DNA from: Nitrospirae bacterium CG2_30_53_67
Lineage (GTDB): Bacteria > CG2-30-53-67
Assembly (NCBI GenBank): GCA_001873285.1
Contig: MNYV01000112.1
Location: forward strand, 1-17,479
Length of the DNA stretch: 17,479 bases
Direction: 5' to 3'
Shown here: positions 13,417 through 17,479 of the stretch, piece after piece
Position numbering within the stretch: the first letter of the stretch is position 1
Layout of the letters: the number at the start of each line of letters is the position of its first letter
The notes under the pieces: model-generated
What the model was told of the DNA's origin: nothing
Seen by the model: only the letters and a program-made list of their open reading frames with translations
Databases searched by the model: none
Made by a program: the position numbers and the translations under genes

Positions 13417-15324
13417 CTATTGGATACCGATCATCTCTTGTAAGATCTGTTTGATACTCTTTTTCTTGCGCAGGTGGATCAGGCGGATTTCCCTCATCGC
13501 CTCAATATATTTCGGGTCTCTCTCCAGCGCCCGGGAGAACATCTGCTCTGACCGGTCGGTATCGTCCCTGACCTTGTACACGCATCCCAGATAGAAAAAC
13601 GGCCGGGCATCACGGGATGAGAGGTTCATGGCATAGTTAAAGGCGCTCTCCGCCAGATCCAACCGGTCCGGCTGTTCATCCGCGCCTTCCATGAATATCA
13701 GCCCCAGTTGGATATGATATTCGGTCTCTTTGGGATGGACCTGGATGGCTGAAATCAAGGCATTCTGAGCCCCTTCAAGGTCGCCCTGCCGGGAAAGGGC
13801 CATCCCCTTCTCGAAGAAATGCTCTGCCCGGGATATACTTTCATCTTTCGGCGGCTCTCTGAGACACGGATCCGAAGGGGCGGCTTTCAAGGTCTCCTTT
13901 TCTGTTTTTGATATATTCTGAAGGAGTTCCTGATAAACTTGGTTGATCCTCTGGAAGATTACCTTGATATAGTCGTTATATTTATCATCCAGCTTGTGAA
14001 AATAACGGTCCGGATGGTAGGTCTTGGCCATTTTCATGAAGCCCTGTTTGATCAGTTTCTTATCTTTTGTCTTTGAAATTTCAAGGATCTCGTAGGGGTT
14101 CTGTGACTGCACCTGGATATATTTCCTCAGGATGGACGATCTTTGGTCCTCATCCATCAAGGGCTCGGCGCCATGACCGGCCATGAGATCCACATCGTCT
14201 TCTGTCATCTCTTCTGCGCCTTTTTTATGGATGATCCGGCATAAAAAAAGCGCATAGAGGAACTTCCTGACCATAACCGATGGGAGCTGCGCCTGATGGA
14301 CGATCTCCTCCACCGAACGGCTTCCATCCACCAGAGAGAGGATCTTTTCTTCCTTTTCATTCAGTTGGATATTCTGAAAACGGAAACGGGGGTCGGAAGA
14401 GAGGACGAATACGGTATGAATCTCAGGGAAATGGCGTTCCAGCATCTCCGCCGTATAGGTCTTTTGCACTCCTCGGATGATGACCTGTGCAGGAGCCGCT
14501 TTCAGTGTGATATACTCATCATGATCCGTGGACGGGACAAAATCGTAATACCCGGAATTCCAGGTGAAGACGCTGTGAAGGATGTTGGTTAACTGCCTTT
14601 GCAAATACGTCTCCAGCGTGGCGGCATCTATCCTGCCCGATTCGAGCAGGAGCAAACCGAGACGTTTTCCCGTCTCTTTCATGGTCTGAGAGATTTCACT
14701 GTATTGCATAGGCGAGATTTTGTGATCGGATAGAAGGAGTTCTCCGAGGCGCTCCTCTTTCTGGTTGGAGACGGCAAAGGAGATATAACCATCCTTGAAA
14801 TAGATTGATTTCCGTATATTCCCTTTTTCCAGGTAGAGAATTCCGGTTCTGTTCTCACCGTATAGCGTGTGCAGGAGACGTAGAATGGTCCCGTCTTTTA
14901 ATTTTTTGAAGTGAAGCCGGGCCGTGTTGAGTCCTTCACCTGCATCGGCCCGATTCCCCGTCAGATCCTCGATGCGGGTAAAAAGATTCTGGACATTTAG
15001 AGGTTTTTCAAAATAACCGTCAGCGAGATATTCCTTGGAGGACTGCATTCGGTACTTGTGCCCTTTGTAGACGCCGGAGATGAGGAGGATCGGGGTTTCT
15101 TTGCCTTCCGGCATTTCCTTAATCTTCCTGCACAGGTCAAAACCGTGAAGTTTAGGAAGGAGCCCGTCCAGAAGAAGGATGTCCGGCCTTTCCCGGGTAA
15201 AGAGCTGAAAACCCTCCTCCCCGTCCCGTGCGGAAACCACCTCATAGCCGAGGGTCACGGCATATTCACTGAGGGCTTGAACACTCCCCTGATCATCATC
15301 AATAATTCCGATCTTGACTGTCAT
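13417..15324 (-). CDS. response regulator with DUF4388, J-domain and TPR repeats
   Basis: This 635-residue protein joins four recognisable parts. A receiver domain (about 4-120) has acidic DDD at 9-11, Asp53 as the phospho-acceptor and a conserved Lys in EKPL. A DUF4388/PATAN-like region (about 135-260) follows, then a winged-helix-like linker (about 320-370). A J-domain (about 409-475) has an intact HPD at 437-439, expected to stimulate a DnaK-type chaperone. C-terminal TPR repeats (about 498-610) have the HPKETEYHIQLG and DPKYIEAM patterns. No DNA-binding or enzymatic output domain was recognised. ATG at 15324 starts the receiver domain cleanly; in-frame ATGs at 15345 and 15357 are alternatives. 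The gene has its own promoter. DUF4388 proteins with such partners occur in deltaproteobacteria, but their role is not settled. Confidence 0.85.
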   Translation of the reverse strand: MTVKIGIIDDDQGSVQALSEYAVTLGYEVVSARDGEEGFQLFTRERPDILLLDGLLPKLHGFDLCRKIKEMPEGKETPILLISGVYKGHKYRMQSSKEYLADGYFEKPLNVQNLFTRIEDLTGNRADAGEGLNTARLHFKKLKDGTILRLLHTLYGENRTGILYLEKGNIRKSIYFKDGYISFAVSNQKEERLGELLLSDHKISPMQYSEISQTMKETGKRLGLLLLESGRIDAATLETYLQRQLTNILHSVFTWNSGYYDFVPSTDHDEYITLKAAPAQVIIRGVQKTYTAEMLERHFPEIHTVFVLSSDPRFRFQNIQLNEKEEKILSLVDGSRSVEEIVHQAQLPSVMVRKFLYALFLCRIIHKKGAEEMTEDDVDLMAGHGAEPLMDEDQRSSILRKYIQVQSQNPYEILEISKTKDKKLIKQGFMKMAKTYHPDRYFHKLDDKYNDYIKVIFQRINQVYQELLQNISKTEKETLKAAPSDPCLREPPKDESISRAEHFFEKGMALSRQGDLEGAQNALISAIQVHPKETEYHIQLGLIFMEGADEQPDRLDLAESAFNYAMNLSSRDARPFFYLGCVYKVRDDTDRSEQMFSRALERDPKYIEAMREIRLIHLRKKKSIKQILQEMIGIQ

Positions 15325-15435
15325 TTCGTCTCTTGCACCCCTCATTCGGATGAACATCCCCGGGCCATCGCGGTGATAGACGTTTGGAACGTTAAGAACA
15401 GAAGATCATGACCGGATGCGCTTCCTTGTAACTTT

Positions 15436-15465
15436 ATGATACTTCAGCAATAATATTCCTGTCAA
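15436..15465 (-). promoter_or_regulatory. sigma70-type promoter of the DUF4388/J-domain regulator
   Basis: The minus strand carries consensus TTGACA (15465-15460), an 18-bp spacer and TATCAT (15441-15436). The predicted start near 15429 leaves a leader of about 105 nt. No equally clear promoter was found for the divergent NUDIX gene. Confidence 0.7.
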
Positions 15466-15541
15466 TCCATGTTTTTCACCTCCTGATTCCCTGTTGAAAA
15501 AGCGCTTTATTACCGGACCGAAACATGATAGAGTAAAAAAT

Positions 15542-16105
15542 ATGTTACGCGAATGGAAACCGATCCGAAGCGAATGCATCCAGCACTTCCGTATCTTTGA
15601 TCTCATGCGGGAGACCTATATCTCCCCCAGAACCGGGGACCAGTACCCTTTTTATATCCTCCAGACCATGGACTGGGTCAACATCATCCCCCTGACCTCC
15701 GACCATCACGTGGTGATGATCCGTCAATTTCGGGCCGGGATTCGTTCTTTTACCCTTGAGATTCCCGGAGGGCTGGTGGATTCTTCAGACGGCTCCCCGC
15801 TCAAAGCGGCGAGGCGTGAGATGTGTGAGGAGACCGGGTATGACAGCGATGAGATCTTCTCCCTGGGGATGGCTCATCCCAACCCGGCCTTCATGAACAA
15901 CCGGTGCTATACGTTCTTTGCCAGGAACGTCTGCCGGATCGGTGAACAAAAACTGGACATTGGAGAGGATATTGATGTCTGCCTGATCCCATTGGAAAAG
16001 ATTTCCGAACTCATTCAGAATGGGGAGATCACACACAGCTTAGTCTTAAACGCCTTTCAATGGTTTATGAATTCCGAATGCAGGAAAAAGGTCCCCGGTG
16101 AATAA
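15542..16105 (+). CDS. NUDIX hydrolase, ADP-ribose pyrophosphatase-like
   Basis: The protein is 187 residues. A Nudix box lies at about 76-99, with the catalytic metal-binding core REMCEETG (92-99) and the preceding EIPGG strand. The N-terminal half resembles ADP-ribose pyrophosphatases, which cleave ADP-ribose or related nucleoside diphosphates. The box is not canonical: there is one extra residue between the glycine and RE, and the first conserved glutamate is replaced by Asp/Gly (SSDGSP). The catalytic glutamates are intact, so activity is likely, but the substrate is uncertain. ATG at 15542 has only a weak ribosome site; a TTG at 15494 would add 16 residues. It is the first gene on the plus strand, divergent from the DUF4388 regulator. 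Confidence 0.88.
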   Translation: MLREWKPIRSECIQHFRIFDLMRETYISPRTGDQYPFYILQTMDWVNIIPLTSDHHVVMIRQFRAGIRSFTLEIPGGLVDSSDGSPLKAARREMCEETGYDSDEIFSLGMAHPNPAFMNNRCYTFFARNVCRIGEQKLDIGEDIDVCLIPLEKISELIQNGEITHSLVLNAFQWFMNSECRKKVPGE

Positions 16106-16204
16106 AAAGTTCTTTTGATCGTTATTATAGGCATAAGGATAAAGGATAGACAAAAGGGAACAAAAAAGATCTATTTGAAAAAAATAAAAGGAAAGGAGAC
16201 CTTT

Positions 16205-16597
16205 ATGAAAAAATGGATGATTCCCGCTATGCTGATCAGCTTTCTCAGTCTTTCAGTCCTATCACCGGCAGAAGCAGGCGAAAGAAGCCGTCACCGTTGG
16301 CAGGGAATCGCCATCGGAGCCGCCTCCTATATGGTTCTGGACCACCTGTTCAACCGTCCGGCAGGTTACGGATATTCGCAACCGGCCTATGTCTACCCTG
16401 CGCCGACCGTGATTTATGAATACCGGCCTGCCCCCCCACCCTGCTACCCGCCTGAAACCCGACATTATAGAAAACAATACTATTCGGAACGCCAGATGGA
16501 GAGCGGTTACTGGGAATCCGTCTGGATTCCTGGACATTATGACCGTTCCGGCAGGTACATTGATGGTCACTATGAAAGATATTATGTAGAGGATTGA
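16205..16597 (+). CDS. small exported tyrosine-rich protein with WXXGXW/YXXW-like repeats
   Basis: The protein is 130 residues. The first 24 residues form a clear signal peptide (MKKW, hydrophobic core, SPAEA-G cleavage site). A short glycine/alanine hydrophobic segment (AIGAASYMVLDHLF) is followed by a proline and tyrosine-rich stretch (YPAPTVIYEYRPAPPP). The C-terminus has GYWESVWIPGHYDRSGRYI followed by DGHYERYY, which resembles the WXXGXW/YXXW repeats of many small periplasmic or outer-membrane proteins. The start is supported by AAGGAG 6 nt upstream. Function is unknown; a surface or periplasmic structural role is a guess from composition. Confidence 0.82.
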   Translation: MKKWMIPAMLISFLSLSVLSPAEAGERSRHRWQGIAIGAASYMVLDHLFNRPAGYGYSQPAYVYPAPTVIYEYRPAPPPCYPPETRHYRKQYYSERQMESGYWESVWIPGHYDRSGRYIDGHYERYYVED

Positions 16598-16611
16598 CGG
16601 CGCCTCTATAT

Positions 16612-16749
16612 TCAGGAAACTGAATCGCAGGGCAGGATCTTCTCCTTGAGAAGACGAATTCTCTCTTGAGTCATCTCGGACTTGAGCGTCCATGGATCAA
16701 TGGAAGGGTCGTCTTTTTTCTTGATCAGGAGCCATTCGTTTCCCTTTTT
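16612..16749 (-). pseudogene. 5'-truncated remnant resembling a LigD-type 3'-phosphoesterase C-terminus
   Basis: An open stretch of 45 codons on the minus strand ends at TGA (16614-16612) and is closed upstream by an in-frame TGA. It begins KKGNEWLLIKKKDDPSIDPW. The NEWLLIKKKD motif is like the end of the DNA polymerase LigD 3'-phosphoesterase domain (WLLIKKKD). There is no start codon with a ribosome site and no upstream part, so it looks like the last piece of a lost gene. The identification rests on one short motif and my memory of the family. Confidence 0.45.
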
Positions 16750-16768
16750 TCACTCATAAAAAAATTAG

Positions 16769-16797
16769 TTTACAATCATAGGAATTCCATATACAAT
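16769..16797 (+). promoter_or_regulatory. sigma70-type promoter of the TIGR04073-like gene
   Basis: The plus strand carries TTTACA (16769-16774), a 17-bp spacer and TACAAT (16792-16797). The predicted start near 16804 gives a leader of about 40 nt. Confidence 0.7.
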
Positions 16798-16842
16798 AAC
16801 TATGGACTTAATCAACAACCTGATCAATAGGAGGATAACTCT

Positions 16843-17247
16843 ATGAAATGGTTCATGATTTTTTTTTCATGTATGATGATCTCATTTGGGCTTTCCGCTT
16901 CATTGTTTGCAGACGACAATCAGAATGCCGTCACCTTGATTAACAGCAACGATTACCCGCCCAACAACCTGGTGCTTGCCGTTGATAAACTGGGCCGCGG
17001 GGTCCTCAATACCGCCTTCGGTGTGGTGGAGATTCCAAAGCAGTCCATCAAAAGGTCCATTGACACCGACAGTTCCTATGGTTACGTTTCCGGTTTCTTT
17101 ATAGGAATCGGATATTTCGTCCTCAGGGAACTCTCCGGTGTTTATGAGATCGTGACGTTCCCCTTCCCGGTTCCTGCCGGCTATGCGCCTGTGATTGACC
17201 CCATCCTGGGATACAAGCCGAAAATCATACCCAAAATTTCCGACTAA
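16843..17247 (+). CDS. exported TIGR04073-family-like protein (exosortase-system-associated)
   Basis: The protein is 134 residues. A signal peptide (about 1-23, ending SLFA before DDN) is followed by a domain with KLGRGVLNTAFGVVEIPKQ, GFFIGIGYFVLRELSGVYE and VTFPFPVPAGYAPVIDP. This matches my recollection of the TIGR04073 family of small exported proteins often found in genomes with exosortase systems. The biochemical role is not known. No exosortase or PEP-CTERM gene lies in the window. The start is supported by AGGAGG 8 nt upstream. It is a single gene with its own promoter, and the large palindrome begins right after its TAA. Confidence 0.8.
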   Translation: MKWFMIFFSCMMISFGLSASLFADDNQNAVTLINSNDYPPNNLVLAVDKLGRGVLNTAFGVVEIPKQSIKRSIDTDSSYGYVSGFFIGIGYFVLRELSGVYEIVTFPFPVPAGYAPVIDPILGYKPKIIPKISD

Positions 17248-17412
17248 GTGGCCCTATTCGTAAATACGGTCGCATTCGAGTGCCGTAGGGCGGCCTCATC
17301 TGCGTTCCGCTCCTTGCGGCGTACCACAGTGGGTACACCTCAGTCGCGCGCCTTGATGAGACCACCCTACGACCCTCTCGGTACGTTACCATATTTACGA
17401 ACAGGACCACTA
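17248..17412. repeat. ~165-bp imperfect palindrome, MITE-like
   Basis: The left arm (17248-17300) and the right arm (17355-17412) are inverted copies of each other, roughly 80% identical over 55 bp by eye, with matching segments TTCGTAAATA, GTAGGG and CTCATC. The centre contains a small GTACC/GGTAC hairpin. The element starts directly after the stop codon of the TIGR04073-like gene. It has no coding capacity of its own. It resembles a miniature inverted-repeat element or a long REP-type hairpin, and may also shape the 3' end of the transcript. Confidence 0.75.
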
Positions 17413-17433
17413 AGTATGGAAGGTCTCACTCAA

Positions 17434-17475
17434 GTTCACCCCGTTAGAGGCCTTAAGGCCTCTAACGGGGTGAAC
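17434..17475. repeat. perfect 42-bp palindrome at the window end
   Basis: The left half (GTTCACCCCGTTAGAGGCCTT, 17434-17454) is the exact reverse complement of the right half (17455-17475), centred on CCTTAAGG with no spacer. Neither side has a T-run, so it is not a typical intrinsic terminator. It may be a dispersed palindromic repeat, or a fold-back artefact if the sequence ends here. Confidence 0.8.
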
Positions 17476-17479
17476 CGTT

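Noticed and set aside
15455-15485. Mini-ORF ATG GAT TGA with a GGAGGTG site on the minus strand, a possible leader peptide of the DUF4388 regulator
   Set aside because: It overlaps the -35 box of the predicted promoter and so would lie upstream of the transcript; two codons are too few to support a claim.

Overview
The window looks like chromosomal housekeeping DNA of a Gram-negative bacterium, most probably a deltaproteobacterium-like lineage (Desulfobacterota or a close relative). That placement is an inference from gene content and order: thrS followed by infC, a dusB-ntrB-ntrC operon, HU and IHF-beta type proteins, MurJ with a YibQ-type divergent polysaccharide deacetylase, a DUF4388/DnaJ/TPR response regulator and a TIGR04073-like exported protein. 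No ribosomal RNA or other taxonomic marker is present to settle it. No CRISPR array, transposase, integrase, phage gene or defence island was seen.

Minus-strand block (1-15324). Read in the direction of transcription, from high to low coordinates, it holds: a large REC-DUF4388-J-TPR regulator; an exported PEBP/YbhB-like protein followed by a membrane-anchored TlpA-like thioredoxin; an IHF-beta-like DNA-bending protein with its own terminator; a thioredoxin-ArsR pair; murJ-yibQ-tsaD; dusB-ntrB-ntrC; an HU protein; tRNA-Val(GAC); thrS; and the first 21 codons of infC. Good sigma70-type promoters (17 or 18 bp spacers) can be read by eye in front of most of these units. Intrinsic-terminator-like hairpins follow hup, tRNA-Val and ihfB.

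Plus-strand block (15542-17247). Three single genes: a NUDIX hydrolase, a small tyrosine-rich exported protein, and a TIGR04073-like exported protein. Between the last two is a 45-codon gene remnant on the opposite strand that resembles the end of a LigD-type 3'-phosphoesterase domain.

Non-coding structure. The thrS-infC gap (64-377) is filled by degenerate CTTGACCC-type direct and inverted repeats. Downstream of the TIGR04073-like gene lie a ~165-bp imperfect palindrome and then a perfect 42-bp palindrome at the end of the window.

How the genes fit together. dusB-ntrB-ntrC is a known nitrogen two-component arrangement, with DusB modifying tRNA. thrS, infC and tRNA-Val belong to translation. 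TsaD makes the t6A modification of ANN-decoding tRNAs, which include threonine tRNAs. MurJ and YibQ belong to the envelope. I found no clearly new multi-gene system. The items most worth a second look are the REC-DUF4388-J-TPR protein, the ATA start of infC, the terminator hairpin just before thrS, the apparently leaderless dusB-ntrBC promoter, the trx-arsR pair and the palindromes at the right end.
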